Source: Larix kaempferi (Eukaryota > Streptophyta > Pinopsida > Pinales > Pinaceae). From it: DNA of 64,000 nt. Where the stretch lies: the NCBI GenBank assembly GCA_027924585.1, contig BSBM01000050.1, positions 8,765,501 to 8,829,500 on the forward strand. The letters are read 5' to 3'. Each line of letters starts with the position of its first letter. Positions within the stretch are counted from its first letter, which is position 1. Below the pieces are notes generated by a model. The model was not told where the DNA came from. It made no database searches and worked only from the letters and a program-made list of their open reading frames with translations. A program made the position numbers and the translations under genes. Positions 22,598-32,769 of this stretch are shown here, piece by piece.

Positions 22598-25147
22598 GGT
22601 TTCGAGTTTTTTATACATTACCACCTTACACTAATCAATTTTTTCACAAAAAACTTATTTCTCACCATTGAGAATTTTAGACGCTCTCGTCGTCTTCAGG
22701 GTGAACCCCCAGAGTTCAGTCTACTTGGCTCTCCACGTCACCGATATCGAGCCTTATCCCTTGACTCAACACATCATCGGTCAAACAGACAGTCATCCGA
22801 TTCTGACACGCCTCACTTCACATCTGATTCTGAGGCAGAATCCGAAAACCCTACTGCGTTATTCCCAACCAACCTTATGGCTGGAACACCATTCGACCCA
22901 CTGTTTACCAGTACCATAGGAGACACATCCACAAACCATTTTACTGCGGTGCCATCCATGGCAACCACCACCCCCCTAGGTATGCCTAATATGGCGGACA
23001 CTCCACCTTTAGGAATGCCCAACACAGGACTACCTCCTATTATGGGTATGCCCAACATAGGGGTAACACCCCCTCTGATTACCACAACCCAGATTCCAGG
23101 AATCACCACTACTATTCCTAACCCCGGTGTAACCCATGTTACACTTGGAAACGCTGGTCCATACCAGACCACAGCTGTTGGAGGACACATACCTTCAATA
23201 CCTAGCATACTCTTAGGGGCTACTGGACCACTACATCATACCACCATGACTAGTCATGTCCCAGTCACTACGCCACAGCCCTCTGCTAGTTTAAATTACA
23301 TGGTGAGTCTGAACTTACCAAACTTAGCCAGGTTAACCAATGATCCTATCAAACACGACCCTGCGTGGCCTCACATGCCCACCAAACTCCCCTCTGACAT
23401 CCCTAAGTTTGAGGGCAAGGTAGGTGAGGACCCCCAGAATGATATTATGTCCTTCCATCTATGGTGTTCCTCCAACTCCATAGTGGACGACTCTGTCCAC
23501 CTCCGTTTGTTACAGCGCACCTTCATTGGCTCTGCAGCTAAGTGGTATATCGAGAAGCCCCATGGGACCCATGCCACCTTTACCTCCCTTTCCTCGACCT
23601 TCTTGCAGTTCTTTCAGTTACCTGTCCGCTATGATGCGGGAGTCGAGATCCTACTGTCTTGCAGACAAAACACAGCCACCCACATCACTGACCACATTCA
23701 TGAGTGGCGTCGATGCCGAAGCCTCTACAAAATCAAGTTAGACGACCGTATCTTCTTAGATTGGTTTCTAAAATCCCTCCTCCCTCTCATTGCCAAGGAT
23801 GTGGCATCCGAACGACCCCGGTCTAAAGAAGAGGCCATCCTCAAAGCCTGACAATTTGAACTCATTTACGCCCAGTCGGGTTATCTGTATACCATTATAC
23901 CGGATGCCCCTCAGGGCAATTCATTCCAACACGATGCGTCGGGGGCATCCCATGCTGTAGATGGCATCATTGGTCGTATTACCCTGCATCCCCAACCCTT
24001 TTCCATTGCACATCCTAGCCATGGCCCCGACCTTTCACGGGCTACATCTCAAACTGGAGCAACCAATTCATATGCTCCCATGGCAGATCACCACCATACC
24101 CACGGACCCTCGTGTCCAACTCTGTGCTTTGCTCATGCACCACCCGCATACACACCCCCAGCTACACCTCAACCAATGTATTACCCACAACAAGCTGTGA
24201 CAGCTAGCCCAACACCTCCAATAGATCAAGGTTACCAACGACCCGAGCAGGTAACTGGACCACCTCCAACCCCGCCAGCTTATTATGCACCGCAACCTGC
24301 TCCCGCACCTGTGGTAAACCAAAATCATCCCACTACTCAAGGGCAAGTGTACACAAAACACAACCAGCCCCAGCACCAAAAAAACCAGCGCAACCAGGGT
24401 GGGCAACAGAACCGTGGAAGAGGACGTAACCGCGGTAACAACCAACAACAACATCAAGGTCCTCCACCTCCCAATCCTTCGCATAATAACAATGCTGCTC
24501 CTCCCAACCAGAATTTGGATCGTAACCCCAGGCAGCCCAAAAACAATAACCTCAGAACAAACCATCCTTGTTCTATTTGCGGGGTCTATGGCCATTACAC
24601 ACATGCTTGCCCACATTTGGAGCGAGCTCGGCAACTCTGGACTGACGATGCCCATCGTCAAGGACAAGCGGCTCCTCAGCCGCCACCCAACCCTCCACCA
24701 CCTCAACATCAACCTTTGGTGCTGCAAAACCCCTTTCCAACCCAAGGCGTAGTGAACACTCAACCGTTATCTCCCCCTCAGGGCAATGCGCCACCACAAC
24801 AAATCACTTATGCCGCTCCTGATCAACCCATGTTTGATTCAGATACCCACCACTTGTTGATGATGTCATCCGCAGATGCCAACCTCCAAACCTGCCGGAA
24901 CCAATATGGCTCCACCCCTGAAGACCCTCCCGCCGACAAGAACACTAACGTTCATCCCACAGATCAGACGTTACGTATACCCCCGGATACACTCGATGGC
25001 GCTTCTAAAGCACCTCGCTTCCCACTTCGTCGCATCAACAATAATCCCAATGCTCGCGCTGCGTCGAATTACAACATTGTAGATGACTTAGCCCAGTCTC
25101 CTGCAGCCATGTCTGCATTAGAAGTCTTAAAAAACTGTCCTTCATAG
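22598..25147 (+). pseudogene. element N: gag
   Basis: A frame opens after a TAG at 22595-22597 and reads FRRSRRLQGEPPEFSLLG, then an acidic stretch, Met at 22877 (MAGTPFDP), and tandem GMPN-type repeats. The gag core follows (23300-23830): NLARLTNDPIKHDP, VHLRLLQRTFIGSAAKWYIE, THITDHIHEW. After it come a Pro/Gln-rich region, basic QNRGRGRNRGNNQQ and one CCHC knuckle CSICGVYGHYTHAC (24569-24610). No ATG precedes 22877 in frame; element O also has ATT where a start might be expected, so the true start is unclear. In-frame stops: TGA 23849 and TAG 25145 (Gln in element O). No frameshift is seen. Confidence 0.85.
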
Positions 25148-26800
25148 TGCAAGACTCTTCTCTCTGCCATTGGTGCTATTGACCCCAATGATTCACAATT
25201 GATGGCATTCGATTCAGACTAGTCCGAACCTCGCTTGCCTTCCACTTTAGCATTCCAAGTTTCCGTTTCCGTTCGGAATCTTGTCATCCATCGGTGCATT
25301 ATCGATGAAGGGGCCTCTACATGCGTTATGTCCACATTCGTTTGGCAGAAGTTGGGATCTCCTACTCTCTAGCAGTCCACCACTGCGTTGCGAGCCTATG
25401 ACGGCTGTTCGGCTCAACCCCAAGGTCTCTTAGCTAATGTCTCCATCCAGCTGGCGGGTAAAACCGTGCTCATTGACATTGAGGTCATCAATGCCCAACT
25501 CGATTATAACCTCTTACTTGGTCGCAGCTACATGTATGCCATGCGGGTGGTCGTCTCATCCGTTTTCCGTACCATGATGTTCCCCCATGAGGGACACGTG
25601 GTCAAGGTCGACCAACTTACCTATTATGATCCCAATGCCCCCACCACACTTGAAAATGTTCTCCCCATGGTTGAACAACCTGTTTGTGGTGAAACTACCT
25701 CGTTCGTTTCCTCAGTGGGACCCGGACTTTACTCCGAGGCGCCGATGACTTCTACATTCCAATCCGTTCCACCACCGTCACCAGAGACCCACGTCGCTGA
25801 CCTCTGTACTCTCTCCCACAATACACAAACAACCAACAATCAACCATCCTTGTTACCTAAACCACCATTGGTCCCTAGTCACATTGGTGTTACACCCATC
25901 CACACAATCCCCTTTCTATTTCCTCCCTCCGGTGTAGTAAGCGCTCCGGTTATGGCTACCCTTAGTCTCCCTGGGTTAACATTGGGATTACCCGTGTGGT
26001 ATATTTCGCCTCCCATTCCCCCGTCGACACCAAATGTCATCCTGCAACCGGTGCAACCCATTGTCACTTCTACCCAACCGCCTCCCGGTATCACTACTCC
26101 TTCATCATCTACGAATCCCCCTCCTCTCATCAGGCCCACTGGTGGCAGAGGCCCACAACCATACACTGCGGTACCCCCACCCAAAGCAGTTAAACCTCCC
26201 CCCGTGTTCCGTGCTCCTCCCAAATGCTCGTTGTGTGATGAGTTAGGCCATCCAACTCATCAGTGTCCATAATTACCCGCATTACAGGAACACATGCAAA
26301 TGCTTGACGATGACCCCAACATCTCGATTGTCAAACTTGACCCAAACCCCAAGCCTCGTGATAAATCACTGCGCACCAACCACCCTTGTGCCATGTGCGG
26401 TGTTTACGGTCACTACTCACATCACTGTCCTGATATCCCAGATTACAGAGCAGCGTTGTACGAATTGAATAACGTCGACTTAGAAATATCTCCTCCCCTC
26501 ATTGAGGAAATCTACCCTCCCGTATCATCCTCATCCGGAGAGATTAACACCATTTATATGATCTCTTCGACTACCCAAACCTCATCAACTGACTTGACCA
26601 CTCACAGCTTCCGCAATGATGAAGAGATTCTCGAGGCTCCTACTGCTCCTAATGCCTCTCAGGAAAATAACATGGCCAATATTTCTCCCGTCATCCACAT
26701 CGACATCTCTGACCCACCTGGTGCCCTTCATACCATTACGTTAGGAGCCTCCCACAGTGAGCATGAAATTGGAGAATACAAAAAACTGTTCCAAGAATTC
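25148..26800 (+). pseudogene. element N: retropepsin, Pro-rich linker and two zinc knuckles
   Basis: It continues in the same frame as gag. The protease has HRCIIDEGASTCVMS with the catalytic Asp at 25304-25306, then NAQLDYNLLLGRSYMYA. A Pro-rich linker (25760-26200) leads to two CCHC knuckles: CSLCDELGHPTHQC (from 25225+1000, i.e. 26225-26266) and CAMCGVYGHYSHHC (from 26387). Then comes an acidic Ser/Thr-rich segment. In-frame stops are TAG 25220, TAG 25370 and TAA 26270; at 25220 and 26270 element O has Gln. The two extra knuckles sit between protease and the place of RT, away from the usual nucleocapsid. Confidence 0.85.
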
Positions 26801-27343
26801 ACTAATGTCTTTACTTGGTCAGATACCGAAATGCCTGGCCTTGACCCCGCCATTTATACGATCTCCACTGGATACCCTTCTGTCCGGTCAGCCCCTTCCA
26901 CTGATCCTGTTCATACACATGTTCCACTCTGCTACGTCGGTTTCGCTGATGGTGCGAGCCATTGGTCCCCCAATCTGGCCTCCACAGCTTGGGTAATATA
27001 TTCCCCTTCACATGAGTTGATCCACATCGACGGAGTGTGTTTAGGTGCTGCCACCAACAACCAAGCTGAATACGACGCCGTGACCGGTCTCTTGGCCGCA
27101 GCTCTCCAATTGAGCATACGTCACCTTAACGTTTTCCTGGACTCACAACTCCTTGTTTCCCAGCTCAATAATGATTACCACGTACGCAATCCCTGTCTTT
27201 TCAGAAAATTCCTGCGCACTAAACAAATGGTTAGACAGTTTGAATCAATTTCATTTACACACGTCCCAAGGAACCTCAATAGTGTAGCGGACCATATGGC
27301 CAACAACATTCTAGACTGGCACACTAATCACATCATACCATAA
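26801..27343 (+). pseudogene. element N: pre-RT stub fused to RNase H
   Basis: LFQEFTNVFTWSDTEMPGLD is the stretch that normally leads into Gypsy reverse transcriptase. The frame then jumps, without RT or integrase, to YVGFADGASHW (Asp 26948-26950), NNQAEYDAV, VFLDSQLLVSQL and NSVADHMAN. All four acidic RNase H positions (D, E, D, D) are therefore present and the segment has no internal stop; it ends with TAA 27341-27343. The fusion is in frame with gag and protease. Whether any protein is made is doubtful given the five upstream stops. Confidence 0.85.
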
Positions 27344-27351
27344 ACAAATAA

Positions 27352-27620
27352 TGCATCCACGTGCATAACATGTGCCTCCACGGGCATATACCAAAACAAA
27401 ATGTGCATCCACATGCATAACATGTGCCTCCACGGGCATAAACAAAAAATCAAAATTTTGCATCCACGTGCATAACATGTGCCTCCACGGGCATAAACAA
27501 AAAATCAAAATTTTGCATCCACGTGCATAACATGTGCCTCCACGGGCATACAGAAAATCAAACATGCCTCCACGGGCGAACGAAAAGACAACAAGTGCAT
27601 CCATGTGCATACACGACTAT
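27352..27620. repeat. about 56-bp tandem repeat with TGCATCCACGTGCA motif (element N)
   Basis: The unit is TGCATCCACGTGCATAACATG + TGCCTCCACGGGCATA + an A-rich spacer (AACAAAAAATCAAAATTTT). Four full copies at about 56-bp spacing are followed by partial ones. It lies between the pol stop (27341) and the 3' end of the antisense gene, as in element O (14765-14905). Confidence 0.9.
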
Positions 27621-27779
27621 ATACCAACATCAAATATATACATATATATATATACATCACCGTATAAGTCAATACATGTCAGAGGTGCCCTCAGCACCCA
27701 ATATACAAAAACTACATCAGCCGTACAAAAAGGTGCTTCCCCATATGCTCATCAGCATTTGGGGGCAAGTACATATCAT

Positions 27780-29197
27780 CTAGTCATCACGGTCCCTAGG
27801 CTCCTCTGGCGCCTCCTCCGATGGTCTCGTCGGATCATGCCGATCCCGGACTCGCCTCTCCGCTAGCCCCACTGGATCATCCCGTAAATGAATCCTGCCC
27901 TCCGTCGGCCCTGCCTGATCCTGTCAATCCCTATCCCTCAACTCGGCCACCATCACTGCCGCTCTCAACAACATCGAGCACCACTCACGAGGTGCCTCGA
28001 AACATCGCTCGACGATGTCCCGATCCAGATCTCTCCACCCATCCCTTGAGAATCCTGCTACAATCATACCTAGTGTCTCTCGGACACCATCGACAGCATC
28101 ATCTCGAGGGCCAACCCCTCGGCCACGAGCCCCAAATCCTTGACCAGGTGGAGGCGGTACCACTGCGCGAGGGGGGGCAACCACCATCGCCCGTCCCCTG
28201 CGAACCACATAGTTAGCCGGTGGTACAGGACCAATATCTGCACAATGCAAGTAAACCATCATATACATATCTAACTATAATCATAGCCAATAAATCTACA
28301 AACACATGATATAGTAGAGAACAAAATGTACCATCTAAACCCCAGGCCTGTCCCTGGGCTTGCGGCATCTCAGGATCTCCTCAATAATCCATACCAGCAT
28401 ATGGATAGTCCTCAATCACCAGGGGCATCTGCTCCCACCGCTCATACATCTCCTGCGAGAAGAACCCCCGGATACCACCACCTCCACGAGGCATCATCTG
28501 CCCCCACCGCACCATGCGCGGCTCACTCAACAAACCATCACGAATGGGCACCCGTGGTCGCAAAGTCGGTACCCGCTCAAAGAAAAAACAACACAGAAAG
28601 GAGGCATAACAGAACTCTCCCCCCTCCCGACTGGCCTTGTCCAGATCTTTCCGGACACCTGCTAGAAACATCTGACCCCAAGCATAATAGGTCCCCCTCA
28701 ACACAGAATCCACCATCATCGTTTGTCCCCCTGACAAACGATGTGGTACCGCGGAACCCAGCACCTGTAGAACACATGCCCTGACAGCCCTCATGTCCCA
28801 CTCTCACAGAGATCTCAGACTCAGCCCGTTGTTCTGTAAAATAGACCCAGGGACACAGAAAGTCTCTAGGAGATCCTCCATGTCAACACCTGCCGGGATC
28901 CTTGGCAGAAGATCCCCCACCTCCCCTAAGCGAGGCAACCCAGTAAGAAAATAAACATATGTGAGGGTGATCTCCAACCTCTCACCTCCAACAACAAAAG
29001 CACCCTCTGCAGGTACCCACCATCTCACCAACTTGTTCAGTAACGGTCTTACTGAACGCATTGGTGGAATCTTAGCGAACTTCAAGAGTCCACTCACCAC
29101 CAGGGTCTGCCGGACCCCCTGATCAGTCCGAATCCTCTCCATCAGATCCTCGTCTATCTCCCGCTCTCACCATGAAGTCAATGGTCTCCTCAACATC
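27780..29197 (-). pseudogene. antisense PMD-like gene of element N (two exons visible)
   Basis: The minus strand reads from a putative acceptor (TTTTTTGGCAG, exon from 29197). EREIDEDL, Met at 29142, then LLKFAKIPPMRSVRPLLNKL, GGERLEITLTYVYFLTGLP (about 28960-28930), YYAWGQMFLAGV and FFFERVPTLRPRV define a plant mobile domain. The intron is 28331-28238 (GATG/GTACATTT ... TTGTGCAG). Exon 2 starts DIGPVPP, is Arg/Pro-rich and ends EEAPEEPRDRDD at about 27780; a MLMSIWG segment like that of element O lies just beyond. In-frame TGA stops are at 28804, 28381 and 27924. Splice sites and flanking codons match element O. It may reach further upstream through another intron into the 33-bp array. Confidence 0.78.
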
Positions 29198-29243
29198 CTG
29201 CCAAAAAACAGAAGAAATTTTTAGCACCAGAAATTTATTTTCC

Positions 29244-29500
29244 AAAAGTGCCATCGCGAGTTTTCCATCAAAACCCGCGATGATCATCGCGGCTTCCATA
29301 ACAGAACCCGCGATGAACATCGCGGGTACGAGCCAGACGGTCCAATGAACATCGCGACTGTCTCCCCCATACTCGCGATGGACATCGCGGGTTCCAACCT
29401 GACAGTCGCGATGAACATCGCGACTGTCAGGTTGGAACCCGCGATGTCCATCGCGGCAAAAGACCCGAAACCCGCGATATTCCACGTTGGAAGGCCAACA
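29244..29500. repeat. 33-bp array at the 5' side of the element N antisense gene
   Basis: Units start at 29277, 29310, 29342, 29375, 29408, 29441 and 29474 (spacing 33, 32, 33, 33, 33, 33). The core CATCGCGGCTTC...GAACCCGCG matches the leader array (21222-21452) on the same strand. Each junction is a short palindrome (CCGCGATG-NN-CATCGCGG). It contains the 82-bp perfect palindrome 29374-29455. On the minus strand it reads as 11-residue repeats (RDVHRDCQVGT) in an open frame from 29485. Confidence 0.92.
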
Positions 29501-29857
29501 TGCAATTTCACGGCCTTCGGGGGCCCACCGCTAAACAAAAAAGACATAATTGAAAAGGCTAAGGCAAATAGGGTTACCTGAAACTCGCGGAATCGAAAAC
29601 CAACGGTCAAATCTCCCGAAAATCAAGAAAGAGCTCTCACTGCTCTGCCAAACTCGCACGTAACAATGACACGTCATATGGGCCCCATGCCCTATTTATA
29701 GAAATTCCACCATTTTTCAAACAACCATTCTGGTGTCATACGACGTCCGTTTCTCAAACCGTTGGTACCGTTGGAATCAGCACAGCGAGAACTTCATGAT
29801 AGTTCTTTCCTGTTCCTGTTTTCATCAGGTCCATTTTTTGACCATTTTTTGGACACC

Positions 29858-30270
29858 CTCGTCGCCTCCGTTTGCGTGCCACATCGACCGTCGTCCGTTT
29901 TCGACAAGTCTTATCTCACCGGATTCAGTTTTCCGCGCTCGTGATGATGCTTGAGATCATTTCTCGCTCTCACGCCCAGATTTTTTGGGCATTTTTTACC
30001 ATGCCCCCTCGTCGCCTCGGTTTGCGTGCCACATCGGCCGTCGTCCATTTTTTATGAGCCTTATATCACCAGATTTAGTTTTCCACGCTCGTGATGATGC
30101 TTGAGATCATTTCTCACTCTCACCTCTAGATTTTTCAACCATTTTTCCCATCCCCTCTCATCACCTCGATTTGCGTGCCACATTGGCCGTAGCCCCCTTT
30201 TGATGATCTTTATGTCACCGGATCCCGTTTTCCGCACTCATGATGATGCTTGAGACCTTTTCTCGCTCCC
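29858..30270. repeat. about 150-bp tandem triplication (element N)
   Basis: Copies begin at about 29858, 30008 and 30157 (CTCGTCGCCTC.GTTTGCGTGCCACAT), each continuing GGCCGTCGTCC, TCACCGGATTCAGTTTTCCGC and GATGATGCTTGAGATCATTT. The third copy is incomplete. Element O has two copies at the matching place (12290-12545). The array lies in the upstream region of the antisense gene, so it could be its promoter/enhancer. That is inference. Confidence 0.88.
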
Positions 30271-32036
30271 ATCAATCCCTTGTTGTTCGGTATAATTTTA
30301 TCCCTTTTTCGGGCCGAGCAATCCCTTTTACGAGAAAGGCACTTAGGGAGTTTCTGTTAAGCTCTTTTCTGACTCCTAAAACAATGAAAAGATCGTCGAG
30401 CAACCTTGCTTCCTTTCATGCTTGCTAAACGTATCTGAAAGGGCGTCTACCTGGTATAAGTTTACCCCTTTTTTGGACCTTGTAGACTAATTACGAAAAA
30501 GGAATACTCTAGTCACATCGGCTAGAAGAGTTCTCCATTTGCATCATTTTATGCTTTTTCGGGCCTTGGAGACTAACTTACGAAAAAGATCACCAATGGA
30601 GTCCCCTTACCGCTTTCAGACTCTCTAAACATGAAAGTGACCACGAGCAATCACCATCCTGGGCTCGTAAAACCAACAGGACAGTAGTCATAACCACTGC
30701 AAAGTCTTCTTATCGTTTTCAGACTCCTTAAAAATGAAAGCACCAATGAGTACGAACAGTCCTGGGCTCACAAAATCCACAGGACAGTACCATTTCAGAG
30801 CACACTTTTATCTCTTCTTGGAGCTCATTAAAACTACTAAGAAGGACCCAATTGTGCTTCTCGGTGCCACAACAGATCACGTCTACTCATATAGCAGCTT
30901 CCCCATTTTGGTCGCCTTTGTTTAGAGTATTCTGTAGTATGCCACCCTGAGAACCCCTCGACAGCACCCATCAGCTTGACCCCCCCCAGAGTCAAGATAT
31001 ACCCTTCAATCCTTAAAAGCTATGATCCCCACACCTACAGGTCAGTTCCCTACGCTGCTAGGTCAACCATGTCATCATGCTCTGAACAAAGGAAGTTTGA
31101 GTCTACCCACTATATGACCCCAGATACTTCCCATCCCCACAAGTATGTCAATCCTACCATCAGTACTACCACACTTCAGTTCTACACCTCGCGCTCCTAT
31201 CAAGGAAACATCATTGCCTTGTTAGTTACTGGTCTCCCTCTGTCGACGACAACCAAATTTATTCCAGAGGATAGACCTAGAGGTCCCTGTGTCTTGGACT
31301 CATCACCATTTATGATGAGTGCCTACGAATCATTTCGAGAAGAGTCCTCAGTGCCTCTCCAAATGGTTGTTTCTCACATGCTCGACTTCAACACCTTCAT
31401 CGCATCGTTGAGACTCACACAGGGCATTGGTCCGTTCAGTTATTTGTCGAAGACCCCGGATACCATCTGATTCCTCAACATTTGAGAGTCTACCTATGGA
31501 TACAACCAGTTACACTTTTCCTATAGATATCCGGGTTGCGCATGGCGACAGTATTCAGATGTACCCCAGTTTTATACTCCCTCCAGTATACAGTTACATA
31601 TACTTGCCAAAGATGGCTCACAGTCATTGAGTCCCTACAGATGCTGGACACCTTCAGTTTCAGCAGTTCATCAGTTATTCCAGTGTATCAGTTATTGAGA
31701 TTAGTCATGTTATGATCATAAGTACATCCCAAAATGATGTCCCCTCTGGACCATTATGATGTACCAGCAGATTTTTTATGTATTTTCTCAGGTCCCCCTT
31801 CTTGGGACTAATTATTTATATATGTCTTGATACGAGCATGGGTATGCCCGCCTCATCCATTATCAGAGATTATTCCTCATTCATATTGAGGCCATGTAAT
31901 ATTGTTTATTTTTGCAGCTTCCAAGGGCCATGGATCCAGTCTCCAATCGATCTCTTCTCCTCCCCAAACCCCAGAAAAAAAGACAAAAGAAATATGATGT
32001 CTATCGGCCATACGATGAGCTCCTGCCCTCACACAT
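30271..32036 (+). other. element N 3' noncoding region
   Basis: No convincing protein: the 164-codon frame at 30976-31470 has no counterpart frame in element O, although the DNA is homologous. Conserved blocks with element O include GGGCGTCTACCTGGTATAAG (about 30440) and the CTATCGGCCATACGATGAGC block before the polypurine tract. CTGGGCTCGTAAAACCAACAG and CTGGGCTCACAAAATCCACAG near 30660 and 30765 are a divergent direct repeat of about 105 bp. Confidence 0.55.
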
Positions 32037-32048
32037 CACGGGGCAATC
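32037..32048 (+). promoter_or_regulatory. element N polypurine tract
   Basis: CACGGGGCAATC directly before the TG of the 3' LTR. It is shorter and less pure than the tract of element A but matches the element O sequence. Confidence 0.65.
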
Positions 32049-32769
32049 TGTTAACACCTAAAAAGTGCTCACTAGCTCATTTCCTTATTCACATGACCCA
32101 TTTGTCCACTTTTCCACCATTTGAGCCTCTAAAGCCAACAAAAGGTCACCAAAAGACCTTAATACACCCCTTTTTCCACTCAAAATGAGTATTTTTCCTA
32201 AAAAAGCATAAAAAAACCCTCAAAAATGGTCCAAACTTCCCAAAATATTAAAAAGGGAATAAAAATATTCAAAATATTCAAAAAAGGAAAAAGGAGGGAA
32301 AAGGTACCTAAACCATGTTGGTCAATACCATTGGTTTCCTCAAAACCACAATGGTATTCCCCACCACCAAAACCTATAAAACGGTGGTAGGGGCTCCTCA
32401 CTTTACATCCATCCATCTTCCTATCCTCATGCTGCCAAAATCTCCCTTGAGCTTTTGGCCATTGTAGCAACCTTGGAGAAGGGACCCTTTGGAGTTTGGA
32501 GCTGCTCAGCCTTGGAGCTACTCAACCACCTTCATCACTTGGAGGTATTACTATTGCAAGCACTTGCTTGCCCCCATTTTCAATACAAAGTTATTTTTTC
32601 TATTTGTTGTTCTTATTTTTTAATTCAAAAGTTTATTTTATATGCACATGCTAGTTTAGTTTAGTTTTAGATTTAGATTTAGTTTATTGTTTTTGCTTAA
32701 TATTGAAACTGCTGCTACTAGTTAGCAGGTGCCCATTGCACTAAGCTTGGTTGCAAAACCAAGCCAACA
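32049..32769 (+). mobile_element. element N 3' LTR
   Basis: TGTTAACACC ... AAGCCAACA, 721 bp, differing from the 5' LTR at about 15 positions plus small indels. The TATA box at 32375-32381 (CCTATAAAACGG) differs by one base after TATAAAA. ATGGG follows at 32770. Confidence 0.92.

Larger units (their letters stand above)
20252..32769 (+). mobile_element. element N: Ty3/Gypsy LTR retrotransposon nested in element O
   Basis: This 12.5-kb unit is bounded by two direct LTRs (20252-20973 and 32049-32769), with probable 5-bp target duplication GTGGG (20247-20251) / ATGGG (32770-32774), one transition apart. Both flanks belong to the gag of element O on the minus strand. Inside are a primer-binding site, leader, one long gag-protease-zinc knuckle-RNase H frame, a convergent antisense PMD-like gene, repeats and a polypurine tract. 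RT and integrase are absent, so it is non-autonomous. About 15 LTR-LTR differences in about 720 bases (by eye) imply an insertion that is not recent. Confidence 0.92.

Noticed and set aside
24068-24763. 231-codon minus-strand open frame
   Set aside because: It is the shadow of the Pro/Gln-rich gag region of element N on the plus strand, which has clear gag motifs and a zinc knuckle.
27352-27620. CRISPR-like array
   Set aside because: The units are near-identical tandem repeats of 56 bp with A-rich connectors, not repeats separated by unique spacers, and the context is a plant retrotransposon.
30976-31470. 164-codon plus-strand frame in element N
   Set aside because: The homologous DNA in element O (about 11430-10950) has no matching open frame, so it does not look conserved as protein.
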